64,000 nucleotides of DNA from Bradyrhizobium nitroreducens (GCF_002776695.1 NZ_LFJC01000003.1:5576091-5640090), one strand, 5' to 3'; shown: positions 33,061-41,847, numbered from the stretch's first letter. Notes: generated by a model not told the origin, from the sequence alone. Numbers and translations: made by a program.

Positions 33061-34305
33061 TTACTTCATCGGCCAGACCGCTTCCGCAATCGCGGCCTGC
33101 GGCGGGAAGATGGTGACGAACTTGCCGCCGATATATTGCAGCAGCACCGGATCGGCATCGTTGTTCTGGCCCATCTCGTCGAACTTGACGCGCTTCCAGG
33201 GCATGATGGTCTGCTCGCCCGGGATGTCGGTCGCCGCCAGCGCATCGCGGATCTTCTCGCCGTCGGTCGACTTGGCGCGGCTGATGGCATCGGCCAGGAT
33301 GATCAGGCCCATGAACTGGCGCGAGGTGAGGTCGTTGAAGTCCTTGCCCGAGCGCGCCTTGAACATGTCGTTGATCTTGCCGACCATCGGGCGCTTCTGC
33401 GCGAGGTCGAGCGAGAAGGTGCCGCGCGAGATCACGCCCTCGAGCTTGTCGCCGACGGCATCGTAGAGCGCCTTCTCGGAGAAGCCGGCGTCCTGCGCCA
33501 CGATCGCATTCGGCTTGTAGCCGAGCTCGGCCATGGTCTTGACCAGGAGGATGCCGTCGGTGGTGTAGCTCGAGGGCATCAGCACGTCGGCGTTCGCGGA
33601 TTTGAGCTGCTGCACCTCGGCCGAGAGCGAGGGCGAGTTGGCGCGATACTTGATGTCGGTGACGATCTTGTAGCCGCGCTCGCCGGCGATCTTGGCCTGG
33701 GCGTTGCCGGAGTCGGTGCCGAAGATGGTGTCCTCGTGGAACAGCGACAGCGTCTCGATCTTGGTGCCCTTCTTCTTCATGGCGTCGAAGAAGTCGAACA
33801 TGGCGGCCGAGTACATCTCGTCATGCGGCGCGGCGCGGAAATAGTATTTCAGGCCGCGGCGATGCAGGCTGGGCGAGGAATTGTCGGCGGAGACGAACGG
33901 AACCTGATAGCGCTCGCAGATCTGGCTGACGGTGACGGCAACCGCGCTCTGATAGGTGCCGATGATGGCGGAAACCTTCTCCTGCGTGATCAGGCGTTCG
34001 GCTTCGGCGCGGCCCTTCTGCGGATCGGCCTGGTGGTCGGCGAACACGAGGCGCACCTTGGCGCCGCCGAGACCCGGCAGGCCCTCGCCCTTGGCCAGCG
34101 GCAGGTCGAAATCGGTGTCCTTGTTGATGACTTCGAGCGCGGTCTCATAGGCCTTCTGCGCGTCGACGCCCTGCTGCGCGCTGCCGCCGGAGAACGGATA
34201 GATCACGCCGATCACGACTTCCGAAGTCTGTGCGCGTGCAGCCAGCGGCACCAGCGCAGCGGTGGCGGTGGCACCCAACAATACGTCGCGGCGAGTGATC
34301 GTCAT
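33061..34305 (-). CDS. Periplasmic substrate-binding protein of branched-chain-type ABC transporter
   Basis: Type 1 periplasmic binding protein of 414 residues. The N-terminus MTITRRDVLLGATATAALVPLAARA is split here only for reading and has a twin-arginine (TRRD) signal with cleavage after AARA. The mature part starts VIGVIYPFSGGSAQQG, with SAIIGTYQSAVAVTVSQ and PFVSADNSSPSLHRRG in the ligand cleft. The family binds amino acids, amides, urea or aromatic acids; the ligand cannot be read here. It follows the hydro-lyase gene by 89 bases and precedes livHMGF, so all six probably form one operon. GAGGA precedes the ATG. Confidence 0.9.
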   Translation of the reverse strand: MTITRRDVLLGATATAALVPLAARAQTSEVVIGVIYPFSGGSAQQGVDAQKAYETALEVINKDTDFDLPLAKGEGLPGLGGAKVRLVFADHQADPQKGRAEAERLITQEKVSAIIGTYQSAVAVTVSQICERYQVPFVSADNSSPSLHRRGLKYYFRAAPHDEMYSAAMFDFFDAMKKKGTKIETLSLFHEDTIFGTDSGNAQAKIAGERGYKIVTDIKYRANSPSLSAEVQQLKSANADVLMPSSYTTDGILLVKTMAELGYKPNAIVAQDAGFSEKALYDAVGDKLEGVISRGTFSLDLAQKRPMVGKINDMFKARSGKDFNDLTSRQFMGLIILADAISRAKSTDGEKIRDALAATDIPGEQTIMPWKRVKFDEMGQNNDADPVLLQYIGGKFVTIFPPQAAIAEAVWPMK

Positions 34306-34394
34306 GGCGGAGTCCTCTTTGACTGAATTTCAGCTGATCGAATGAAGCGATTGATGGATGCGGTAAAGCTCGAAGAAGCAGCAAACGCTGCCCA

Positions 34395-35210
34395 CTAAAT
34401 CACGGCCATGGTCCTGTTCTTGAGATCGGTCACCAGCATCAGGCCGGGCGAATGCGTGATGGCGAACGGGAGCTTGGCGGCATTGATGACCGATTGCGGT
34501 GTGACACCGCAGGCCCAGAATACCGGAATCTCGTCGTCGGCGACGGGCACCGGATCGCCGTAGTCGGGCTTGGCGATGTCCTTGATGCCGATCAGGTGCG
34601 GATGACCGAGATGCACGGGCGCACCGTGCACGGCGGGATAGCGCGAGGTGATCTGCACCGCGCGGATCGCGTCCGCCGGCTTGAATGGGCGCATCGACAC
34701 CACCATGGGACCGGCGAACGGACCGGCCTCGCCGCAGGCGATGTTGGTGCGGTACATCGGCACGCGCACATTGTGCTCGATGTGGCGGATCGGCATGCCC
34801 TCGTCGAGCAAAGCCTCTTCGAACGAGAACGAGCAGCCCAGCACGAAGGTCACGAGATCGTCGCGCCAGTAGCGTTTCACATCGGTCGGCTCGTCGACGA
34901 CCTCGCCGTCGCGCCAGACGCGATAGCGCGGCACGTCGGTGCGGATGTCGAGATCGGCGCCGAGCGAAGGGATGAAAGGACTGCCGACGTCTGACATGCC
35001 GATGATCGGGCACGGTTTTGGATTGAGCTGGCAGAAGCGGTGAAAGGCGCCGGCATATTCGGCTGGCAGGATCGCCAGATTGCCCTGGACGAAGCCGGGG
35101 GCCGCCCCGGCGGTGGAAGCGACCAGCCCCTCGCGATAGGCGAGCCGGGCCTTGCGGCTCGGGAGCGTGTCGGGCGTTTCAGTTTGCTGCGCTGCCACCA
35201 AAACAGTCAT
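34395..35210 (-). CDS. Putative hydro-lyase (DUF1445 / D-glutamate cyclase-like)
   Basis: A 271-residue protein of the DUF1445 putative hydro-lyase family, related to mitochondrial D-glutamate cyclase. Family segments: AAPGFVQGNLAILPAEYA (about residue 35), CSFSFEEALLDEGMPIRHIE (about 128), MYRTNIACGEAGPFAGPMVVSMRP, IPVFWACGVTPQ and the C-terminal FAITHSPGLMLVTDL. The ATG at 35210 begins MTVLVAAQQTE. It is the first gene of the minus-strand operon with the ABC importer and is divergent from the LysR regulator. Dehydration or cyclisation of an imported acidic compound is inferred from the family and the operon. Confidence 0.88.
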   Translation of the reverse strand: MTVLVAAQQTETPDTLPSRKARLAYREGLVASTAGAAPGFVQGNLAILPAEYAGAFHRFCQLNPKPCPIIGMSDVGSPFIPSLGADLDIRTDVPRYRVWRDGEVVDEPTDVKRYWRDDLVTFVLGCSFSFEEALLDEGMPIRHIEHNVRVPMYRTNIACGEAGPFAGPMVVSMRPFKPADAIRAVQITSRYPAVHGAPVHLGHPHLIGIKDIAKPDYGDPVPVADDEIPVFWACGVTPQSVINAAKLPFAITHSPGLMLVTDLKNRTMAVI

Positions 35211-35293
35211 GTGATCGACCTGCCTATAAACTCGACAAAGACAAGCCAACACCAAGCGTGCTATAAAGTCTAATCGTCGTTTCTAATCAATCT

Positions 35294-35312
35294 CGATAAA
35301 TCTGATTTATCG
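35294..35312. promoter_or_regulatory. LysR-type operator candidate between hydro-lyase and LysR genes
   Basis: Perfect inverted repeat CGATAAA-TCTGA-TTTATCG (7-base arms, 5-base spacer) in the divergent 120-base promoter region, 18 bases before the LysR start codon. It contains the ATAA-N7-TTAT core expected of LysR-type boxes (T-N11-A form). The likely ligand-responsive LysR protein at 35331 would bind here to control itself and the divergent transport operon. Confidence 0.65.
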
Positions 35313-35330
35313 ACTGGGAAAATCCTTCCA

Positions 35331-36248
35331 ATGCTGGACTTCAGGTCGATCGAGACGTTCCTCTGGGTTGTGAAGCTCGGCAGCTTTCGCGGCGCCGCGC
35401 AACGGCTGAACACCACCCAGCCGGCGATCTCCCAACGCATCGCGCAGCTCGAGCGCGAGATGGGCGTAAAGCTCCTCAATCGCGATCATCGCGTGGCCTC
35501 GCCGACCCCGAGTGGCCGGCAGATGATGGTCTATGCGGAGAAGCTGATCGGCCTGCGTGCGCAGATGATGGCGGAGATCAGCGATGCCTCCGCGATGCGC
35601 GGCGTGATGCGGCTCGGCGTCGCCGAGACCATCGTGCACACCTGGCTGCCGCGCCTCGTGAAGAGCGTCAACCAGGTCTATCCGAACCTGTCGCTGGAGA
35701 TCGAAGTGGACATCACGCCGAACCTGACCGCGCGCCTGCTCGCGCAGGAGATCGAGCTTGCGTTCGTCGTCGGACCGCTGTCCGCCTCCGGCGTCCACAA
35801 CCGCGTGCTCGCCGATTATCCGATCGGGTTTCTCGCAAGTCCCTCGCTTGGCCTCGGCAAGGGCCCGGTGACGCCGGCGGAGCTTGCGCGATTTCCGATC
35901 ATCACCTTCCCGCGCAAGACCAAGCCCTACGAGGTCGTGCGCGAGGTGTTCGACCGGCCCGAGCTGCCGCCGATCCGCCTGCATGCCTCCGCCTCGCTGG
36001 CGACCGTCATCCACATGGCGGTCGAGGGGCTCGGCGTCGCCGTGATCCCCGACGCCATCGTCGAGAACGAGCTTGCGGACGGGCGGCTGCAGCTACTCGA
36101 CACCGATCTCGCCATCGCGCCGCTGACTTTCACCGCGAGCTGGCTCGCCTCGCCCGACGTCGTCGCCGTGGAGCGCGTCGCCGAGCTGGCACGGCAGATT
36201 GCGCAGAGCAGCCTCGCGGTTGACGCGCCCGCGCTGGCGGGTCATTGA
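35331..36248 (+). CDS. LysR family transcriptional regulator
   Basis: LysR-type regulator of 305 residues. N-terminal winged helix-turn-helix: MLDFRSIETFLWVVKLGSF, then RGAAQRLNTTQPAISQRIAQLE with recognition helix; C-terminal effector domain from about residue 90 (RLGVAETIVHTWLPRLVKSV). It is divergent from the hydro-lyase and ABC operon, with a symmetric operator candidate 18 bases before its start, and lies upstream of the M20 hydrolase and dehydrogenase genes. It probably controls both directions; the effector is unknown. Confidence 0.92.
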   Translation: MLDFRSIETFLWVVKLGSFRGAAQRLNTTQPAISQRIAQLEREMGVKLLNRDHRVASPTPSGRQMMVYAEKLIGLRAQMMAEISDASAMRGVMRLGVAETIVHTWLPRLVKSVNQVYPNLSLEIEVDITPNLTARLLAQEIELAFVVGPLSASGVHNRVLADYPIGFLASPSLGLGKGPVTPAELARFPIITFPRKTKPYEVVREVFDRPELPPIRLHASASLATVIHMAVEGLGVAVIPDAIVENELADGRLQLLDTDLAIAPLTFTASWLASPDVVAVERVAELARQIAQSSLAVDAPALAGH

Positions 36249-36272
36249 AAAAGGCGCCGGACAACCTTCAAC

Positions 36273-36351
36273 GTCATTCCGGGGCGATGCGACAGCATCG
36301 AGCCCGGAATCTCGAGATTCCGGGTTCGCCCTGCGGGCGCCCCGGAATGAC
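36273..36351. repeat. CGTCATTCCGGGGC-type palindromic repeat (copy 3)
   Basis: GTCATTCCGGGGCG on the left and CGCCCCGGAATGAC on the right, with the centre CCGGAATCTCGAGATTCCGG, a perfect palindrome. Between the LysR and M20 hydrolase genes, which run in the same direction. Confidence 0.92.
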
Positions 36352-36372
36352 AGCGATCAATGGAAGAGACGC

Positions 36373-37623
36373 ATGAGCCGAGCCGTCACCAACCTGCAAA
36401 TCGATTCCGCCCGCCTCTGGGGCTCCATCCACGAGACCGCGCAATTCGGCGCGACGGCCAAGGGCGGCGTGCGGCGGCTGACGCTGAGTGCCGAGGACAA
36501 GCAGGTGCGCGACTGGTTCCGCAAAGCCTGCGAGGACGCCGGCCTCGAGGTGCATACCGACGCGCTCGGCTCGCAGTTCGGCCTGCGCAAGGGGCGCGAC
36601 ATGTCGAAGCTGCCGGTCGGCATCGGCTCGCATCTCGACACCCAGCCGACCGGCGGCAAGTACGACGGCATCCTGGGCACGCTCGGCGCGCTGGAAGTGA
36701 TCCGCACGCTGAACGACGCCGGCATCGAGACCGACGCGCCGATCTGCGTCGTCAACTGGACCAACGAGGAAGGCTCGCGCTTCGCGCCTGCGATGATGGC
36801 CTCCGCGGCCTATGTCGGCGATTTCACCACCGACGACATTTTGTCGCGCAAGGACATCGACGGCACCACCGTCGGCCAGGCGCTCGACAGCATCGGCTAT
36901 CGCGGCGACAAGCCGGTCGGCTTCCAGAAGCTCGGCTGCTTCGTCGAGCTGCACATCGAGCAGGGTCCGATCCTGGAGGCCGAGGGCAAGACCATTGGCG
37001 TGGTCGATTCCGGCCAGGGCGTGCTCTGGTACGACGGCAAGATTTCCGGCTTCGAGAGCCATGCGGGCTCGACGCCGATGCCGCTGCGGCGCGATGCGCT
37101 GGCGACGCTCTCCGAGATCGTGCTGGCGATGGAAGCGATCGCGAAGAAGCACGGGCCGAAAGCCGTCGGCACCATCGGCGAGGCCGTGATCGCAAATCCC
37201 TCGCGCAACGTCATTCCCGGCGAGATCGCCTTCACCGTGGATTGCCGCAGCGCCGACGGCGCGATCATGGACGCGCTCGACCGCGACCTGCGCGCCGCGA
37301 CTGCCGAGATCGCCGCGCGCCGCAAGGTCGAGGTGAAGCTCGATCTGGTCTGGCGCAAGCCGCCGACGCATTTCGATCCCAAGCTCATTGCGGCGGTCGA
37401 GAACGCGGCCAAGACGCTCGGCTATTCCTCGCGCCGCATCACCTCCGGCGCCGGCCATGACGCCTGCAACCTCAACACCAAGATGCCGGCGGCAATGGTG
37501 TTCGTGCCGTGCAAGGACGGCATCAGCCACAATGAGCTGGAAGACGCGACGCAGCCCGACTGCGCCGCCGGCACCAACGTCCTCATGCATACCGTGCTGG
37601 CGATCGCCGGCGTCGCGTCCTGA
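36373..37623 (+). CDS. Zn-dependent amidohydrolase (M20, hydantoinase/carbamoylase family)
   Basis: Metal-dependent hydrolase of 416 residues, N-carbamoyl-L-amino acid hydrolase / ureidoglycolate-type M20 family. Metal ligands are visible in GSHLDTQPTGGKYDGILG (His and Asp), TNEEGSRFAP (Glu pair), ELHIEQGPIL (His) and DGISHNELE (C-terminal His); SGAGHDACNLN adds the substrate-binding His. The ATG at 36373 begins MSRAVTNLQ. It cleaves amide or ureido bonds of small acids. It starts the plus-strand run of hydrolase, D-2-hydroxyacid dehydrogenase and Ldh2-type dehydrogenase and lies downstream of LysR, so it probably belongs to the same regulon. Confidence 0.9.
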   Translation: MSRAVTNLQIDSARLWGSIHETAQFGATAKGGVRRLTLSAEDKQVRDWFRKACEDAGLEVHTDALGSQFGLRKGRDMSKLPVGIGSHLDTQPTGGKYDGILGTLGALEVIRTLNDAGIETDAPICVVNWTNEEGSRFAPAMMASAAYVGDFTTDDILSRKDIDGTTVGQALDSIGYRGDKPVGFQKLGCFVELHIEQGPILEAEGKTIGVVDSGQGVLWYDGKISGFESHAGSTPMPLRRDALATLSEIVLAMEAIAKKHGPKAVGTIGEAVIANPSRNVIPGEIAFTVDCRSADGAIMDALDRDLRAATAEIAARRKVEVKLDLVWRKPPTHFDPKLIAAVENAAKTLGYSSRRITSGAGHDACNLNTKMPAAMVFVPCKDGISHNELEDATQPDCAAGTNVLMHTVLAIAGVAS

Positions 37624-37635
37624 CCGGAGAGAGCC

Positions 37636-38547
37636 ATGCGCGGAGTTTTCGTCGACGCCAACGAACCCCTCGCCGTGATCATGGAGCGGCTCACGAAACC
37701 CGGCGATCCCGAGGTGCGCATCCACAGGGATCCCGACATCAAGCCCGAGCAATACCCTGAAATCCTCGGCGGCGCGGAGATCGCGATCGTCGATCACACG
37801 GCTCTTCCGACCGAAGTCGCGAAGAAGTGCGCAGGCCTGAAGCACGTCGTGTTCCTCGGCACCGGCGCGCGCAGCTACATGAATCCGGAGGAACTCGCCG
37901 AACTCGGCATCTCCGTGCACCTGATCAAGGGTTATGGCGACACGGCCGTGGCGGAATCCGCGATCGCGCTGATGTGGGCCTCGGCCCGCGTCATCGCGAT
38001 GATGGACCGCGAGATGCGCGCGGGCAGCTGGCTGCGCGAAGACGGTATGCAGCTCACCGGCAAGACTCTCGGCCTGATCGGCTTCGGCGGCATCGCAGCC
38101 GAGGTCGCGCGTATCGCGTCCGGCAGCGGCATGAAGGTGATCGCCTGGAACCGCTCGCCGAAGAGCCATCCGGGCGTCGAGTTCACCGATCTCGACACGG
38201 TGCTGGCGAGGAGCGACGTGGTATCGCTGCATCTACTGCTCAACGACGAGACGCGCGGCATGATCACGCGCGACAGGATCTTTGCGATGAAGCGCGGCGT
38301 CATCCTCGTCAACACCGCCCGCGCCGCGATCGTCGACGAAGCCGCCATGATCGAGGCGCTGAAGTCGGGCCATATCCGCCATGCCGGCCTCGACGTCTTC
38401 AACATCGAGCCGCTGCCTGCGGATCATCCGCTGACCAGGATTCCGAACGTGACGCTGTCGGCGCATTCGGCGTTCCGGACGCCGGAGGCGAGTGAGAACC
38501 TGATTGAAGCGGCATGGGTCCACTGCCGCCGGATCGTGAAGGGATAA
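37636..38547 (+). CDS. D-isomer-specific 2-hydroxyacid dehydrogenase family protein
   Basis: NAD(P)-dependent dehydrogenase of 303 residues that interconverts a 2-hydroxy and a 2-oxo acid. Cofactor loop LGLIGFGGIAAEVARIAS near residue 147, catalytic Arg in LVNTARAAIVDEAAM, Glu in DVFNIEPLPADHPL and His in LSAHSAFRTPEASEN, all present. It starts 12 bases after the M20 gene and ends 11 bases before the Ldh2-type gene. Two dehydrogenases of opposite stereochemistry in one operon would allow use of both isomers of a hydroxy acid or racemisation through the oxo acid (inference). Confidence 0.92.
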   Translation: MRGVFVDANEPLAVIMERLTKPGDPEVRIHRDPDIKPEQYPEILGGAEIAIVDHTALPTEVAKKCAGLKHVVFLGTGARSYMNPEELAELGISVHLIKGYGDTAVAESAIALMWASARVIAMMDREMRAGSWLREDGMQLTGKTLGLIGFGGIAAEVARIASGSGMKVIAWNRSPKSHPGVEFTDLDTVLARSDVVSLHLLLNDETRGMITRDRIFAMKRGVILVNTARAAIVDEAAMIEALKSGHIRHAGLDVFNIEPLPADHPLTRIPNVTLSAHSAFRTPEASENLIEAAWVHCRRIVKG

Positions 38548-38558
38548 GAGCAACAACA

Positions 38559-39632
38559 ATGGCCGACTATCGCATCATCAAGGCAGAGCCGCTCACCAAC
38601 GCCATCCGCGCCATCGTCAAGGCCGGCGGTTCCTCGGACCGCGAGGCCGAGCTCGTCTCCACCAATCTCGTCGAGGCCAATCTCAAGGGCCACGACTCCC
38701 ACGGCGTCGGCATGATCCCCCGCTATGTCCAGAGCGTCACCAATGGCGGCCTTGCCGTGAACGCGCATGTCAAGATCGTGCTCGACACCGGTCCGCTCCT
38801 CACCCTGGACGGCCTCACCGGCTACGGCCAGGTGATCGGCCATGAAGCGATGGAGCTGGCGGCCGAGCGCGCCAAGAAAAACGGCGTGTGTCTCGTCGGC
38901 CTCTCCAATTCGCATCATATCGGCCGCATCGGCCATTGGGCCGAGCAGTGCATCGACCACGGGCTGGTCTCGATCCACTTCGTCAACGTGATCTCGCGCC
39001 CGATCGTGGCGCCCTGGGGCGGCAGCGATCCGCGCCATGGCACCAACCCGTTCTGCGTCGGCATCCCGCGCAGGGGCAAAGAGCCGATCGTGCTCGACTT
39101 CGCCACCAGCCGGATCGCGCAAGGCAAGACACGCGTCGCCCACAACAAGGGCGTAGAGCTCGAGCCCGGCACCATCATCGACAATGAAGGCAAGCCCACG
39201 ACCAACCCGCGCTACACCGTGATCCCGCCGTACGGCGCCATCCTGCCGTTCGGCGAGCACAAGGGTTCGGGGCTCGCGCTGGTATGCGAGATCCTCGGCG
39301 GCGCGCTCTCCGGCGGACAGGTGGTCAAGGGCCCGTCCGACGGCAAGTACAACGTCCTCAACGGCATGCTCTCGATCGTCATCGACCCCGGCAAGCTCGG
39401 CACCGGTGAAAACCTCGCGAGCGAGGTCGAGAGCTTTGTCGCCTGGCACACCGGCTCGCCGCCGGCGCCCGGCGTCGACAAGATCAAGATCGCCGGCGAG
39501 CCCGAACGAGCGACCAAAAAGAAGCGCCTCGCTGAAGGCATTCCGGTCGATCCGACCACCTGGCAGGAGATCATCGAGGCCGGGAAGACGTTCGGGCTGG
39601 ATCAGGCGGCGATCGAGAAGATCGCGGGGTGA
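38559..39632 (+). CDS. Malate/lactate/ureidoglycolate dehydrogenase (Ldh2 family)
   Basis: NAD(P)-dependent oxidoreductase of 357 residues in the Ldh2 (YlbC/AllD) family, which has no Rossmann fold. Catalytic His in SNSHHIGRIGHWAEQ, substrate segment KGHDSHGVGMIPRYVQ near residue 45, FATSRIAQGKTRVAHNKG and PFGEHKGSGLALVCEIL. The ATG at 38559 begins MADYRIIKAE. Members oxidise malate, sulfolactate, 2,3-diketogulonate or ureidoglycolate; a carbamoylase-like hydrolase two genes upstream makes ureido compounds conceivable but unproven. Confidence 0.9.
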   Translation: MADYRIIKAEPLTNAIRAIVKAGGSSDREAELVSTNLVEANLKGHDSHGVGMIPRYVQSVTNGGLAVNAHVKIVLDTGPLLTLDGLTGYGQVIGHEAMELAAERAKKNGVCLVGLSNSHHIGRIGHWAEQCIDHGLVSIHFVNVISRPIVAPWGGSDPRHGTNPFCVGIPRRGKEPIVLDFATSRIAQGKTRVAHNKGVELEPGTIIDNEGKPTTNPRYTVIPPYGAILPFGEHKGSGLALVCEILGGALSGGQVVKGPSDGKYNVLNGMLSIVIDPGKLGTGENLASEVESFVAWHTGSPPAPGVDKIKIAGEPERATKKKRLAEGIPVDPTTWQEIIEAGKTFGLDQAAIEKIAG

Positions 39633-39791
39633 GCCAGAACGAGGCACATCGCTCGGCATCATCCAGGCCTCCTGCACAATCACGCAGGACGGTATGCGCT
39701 AATGCGAAGCTCCTGGAACGGATTTGAACCGGCCTGCGTCGTCTCGCGACAATGCGGATATCCCGGTCCAACGTCCGCCCCCGAGGTTCAC

Positions 39792-40433
39792 GTGTTCTCC
39801 CGTCTTGCAAAGCTTATGTCCGGCTCGACCGAGCCGTCACTCGCAGCTGACCTCTACCAGCAACGGCTCGCGATCTATGAGAGCGAGCTTGGCGAACCCG
39901 AGCACAGCTTCACCGACAGCGCCGAGCGCCGCATTGACATCCATGCCTTTGGCCGCGATTTCGTGCCCGCATGCCAGGAAGGGTCTGACGAAGGCTACGT
40001 CCTGCTGACCAACGGCATGAGCGAACAGCGAATGCCGGGGGTGCGTGGGGATGCGAAGCGTCGTGTCGAGCTGATGTGGTACGTCCGCGAGCCGACGCCG
40101 GATGTTTGCGACAATCTGCGCTGGCTCGCCAATTTGCCGTTCATCGACACGACCTGGTTCGGCTTCGGTCACCGCGTCGCGTTGCCGAGGCCGCCGGTTG
40201 CCGGAACGGACTTCCAGACGTTCCTGTTTCTCACCCCGATCATCGGCCCCGACAAGTGCATCGCCGAGACGCTGGAGATCGCGGGCGATCCCGTGGAGAT
40301 CCTGACCGTGAATCTGATCTCGCATCAGGAGCTCGCGCTCATCAAGCGCAGGGGGCTCGATCCGTTTCTCGATCTGCTCGATGAGAATGACTATCCGCCG
40401 ATCTTCGATCCGGCGCGGAAATCGTATGTGTAG
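39792..40433 (+). CDS. Suppressor-of-fused (SUFU) domain protein
   Basis: A 213-residue protein; the SUFU-like domain covers most of it, with RVELMWYVREPTPDVCDNLRWL split across strands, PPVAGTDFQTFLFLTPI and NLISHQELALIKRRGLDPFLDLLDE, the last being a common SUFU C-terminal signature in bacteria. I chose the GTG at 39792, five bases after GAGG; ATG at 39816 is the alternative. Bacterial SUFU-domain proteins are often immunity or regulatory partners, but no toxin gene is adjacent. Upstream 158 bases hold nothing else recognisable. Function unknown. Confidence 0.8.
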   Translation: MFSRLAKLMSGSTEPSLAADLYQQRLAIYESELGEPEHSFTDSAERRIDIHAFGRDFVPACQEGSDEGYVLLTNGMSEQRMPGVRGDAKRRVELMWYVREPTPDVCDNLRWLANLPFIDTTWFGFGHRVALPRPPVAGTDFQTFLFLTPIIGPDKCIAETLEIAGDPVEILTVNLISHQELALIKRRGLDPFLDLLDENDYPPIFDPARKSYV

Positions 40434-40439
40434 GTGCGC

Positions 40440-40602
40440 CCCACCTTCTCCCCTTGTGCGAGAAGGTGGCGCGAAGCGCCGGATGAGGGGTTCTCTCCGC
40501 GAAGAGCAATTCCGCGACTGAGAGGTCTGTCTCCGCGGAGAGAACCCCTCACCCGGCTTCGATGCTTCGCATCGAAGCCACCCTCTCCCACAAGGGGAGA
40601 GG
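40440..40602. repeat. CCCCACCTTCTCCCC...GGGGAGAGGG palindromic repeat (copy 1)
   Basis: Begins six bases after the SUFU stop. CACCTTCTCCCCTTGTG pairs with CACAAGGGGAGAGGG at the other end; inner pairs include CTCTCCGCG / CGCGGAGAG, GATGAGGGG / CCCCTCAC and GATGCTTCGCATC. It lies between convergent genes. A second copy is at 44198. Confidence 0.85.
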
Positions 40603-40615
40603 GAAAGGCAGCCCG

Positions 40616-41689
40616 CTAATCCACCATATCCGCGACCGCCTTGCCGCACGCCGTGGTGTCGGCATTGCCGCCGAGGTCCTTCGTCCGCAACGTACGCTCT
40701 GCCAGCGTGCGCTCGATCGCCTCGACGATCGACTTGCCGGCGACCTTCTCGCCGAGATGCTCGAGCATCATCGCGCCCGACCAGATCGCGCCGATCGGGT
40801 TGGCGATGCCCTGCCCCGCGATATCGGGCGCCGAACCGTGCACCGGCTCGAACACCGACGGGAAATCGCCTTCGGGGTTGATGTTGCCTGATGGCGCGAT
40901 GCCGATGGTGCCGGTGCAGGCCGGGCCGAGGTCGGAGAGGATGTCGCCGAACAGGTTCGACCCGACCACGACGTCGAACCAATCCGGGTGCAGCACGAAA
41001 TTCGCGGTCAGGATGTCGATGTGGTACTTGTCCCACTTCACACCCGGAAACTTCTTGGCCATCGCCTCCACGCGCTCGTCCCAATAGGGCATGGTGATGG
41101 AGATGCCGTTCGACTTGGTCGCCGATGTCAGGTGCTTCTTCGGCCGCGACTGGGCGAGCTCGAAGGCGAATTTCAGGATGCGGTCGACGCCGGTGCGGGT
41201 CATCACCGTCTGCTGCGTGACGAATTCGCGATCGGTGTCGGGGAACATGCGGCCGCCGACCGAAGAATACTCGCCTTCGGTGTTTTCGCGCACCACCCAG
41301 AAATCGATGTCGCCAGGCTTGCGGTTGGCCAGCGGGCACGGCACGCCGGGCATCAGCCGGACCGGACGGAGGTTCACGTACTGGTCGAACTCGCGACGAA
41401 ACTTGATCAGCGAGCCCCACAGCGAGACGTGGTCGGGAATCTTGGCCGGCCAGCCGACCGCGCCGAAATAGATCGCGTCGTGCTTGCCGATCTTCTCCTT
41501 CCAGTCGTCTGGCATCATCTGACCGTGCTTCTCGTAATAGTCCCAGGACGAGAAGTCGAAATGGTCGAAATGAAGGGAGACCCCGTGCTTCTTCGCCGCA
41601 GCCTCCAGGACGCGCAGGCCCTCGGGCATCACTTCCTTGCCGATGCCATCGCCGGGAATGACCGCGATCCGGTATTGCTTCTTGCTCAT
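40616..41689 (-). CDS. Tartrate dehydrogenase-like (isocitrate/isopropylmalate dehydrogenase family)
   Basis: Metal- and NAD-dependent beta-decarboxylating dehydrogenase of 357 residues. YRIAVIPGDGIGKEVMPEGL at the N-terminus, YVNLRPVRLMPGVPCPLAN carrying the substrate Arg residues, NTEGEYSSVGGRM, the metal Asp in FGDILSDLGPACTG and the NAD loop EPVHGSAPDIAGQGIANPIG. This matches tartrate dehydrogenase/decarboxylase and D-malate dehydrogenase more than leuB, because of the short N-terminal region and DFWVVRENTEGEYSS. The ATG at 41689 begins MSKKQYRIAVIPG. It is divergent from an SDR gene with operator-like symmetry between them. Confidence 0.9.
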   Translation of the reverse strand: MSKKQYRIAVIPGDGIGKEVMPEGLRVLEAAAKKHGVSLHFDHFDFSSWDYYEKHGQMMPDDWKEKIGKHDAIYFGAVGWPAKIPDHVSLWGSLIKFRREFDQYVNLRPVRLMPGVPCPLANRKPGDIDFWVVRENTEGEYSSVGGRMFPDTDREFVTQQTVMTRTGVDRILKFAFELAQSRPKKHLTSATKSNGISITMPYWDERVEAMAKKFPGVKWDKYHIDILTANFVLHPDWFDVVVGSNLFGDILSDLGPACTGTIGIAPSGNINPEGDFPSVFEPVHGSAPDIAGQGIANPIGAIWSGAMMLEHLGEKVAGKSIVEAIERTLAERTLRTKDLGGNADTTACGKAVADMVD

Positions 41690-41735
41690 CGAGAACGTCC
41701 TTGGTTGGTCCGGCAGCCGCCGTCTTTTTTTGACC

Positions 41736-41787
41736 GCACTGCAATGGACCAAACGCTTCGGTCATGCAACGCTGCACTGCAATGTTG
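41736..41787. promoter_or_regulatory. Operator candidate: direct repeat and imperfect palindrome
   Basis: The 11-base sequence GCACTGCAATG occurs at 41736-41746 and again at 41774-41784, 38 bases apart. The second copy lies in the imperfect palindrome CAACGCTGCACTGCAATGTTG split as CAAC..TGCA.TGCA..GTTG (41767-41787). Both are in the 158-base divergent promoter of the tartrate dehydrogenase and SDR genes. The regulator is not identified. Confidence 0.5.
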
Positions 41788-41847
41788 ACGATGGCGCGGC
41801 CGAGCGCCTACTGATTTTATCCCGTTCCTGTCCTGCGAGTACCCCTC

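Noticed and set aside
36274..38232. Open minus-strand frame of about 650 codons opposite the M20 hydrolase and hydroxyacid dehydrogenase
   Set aside because: Covers two clear plus-strand genes, and the translation resembles no protein family.
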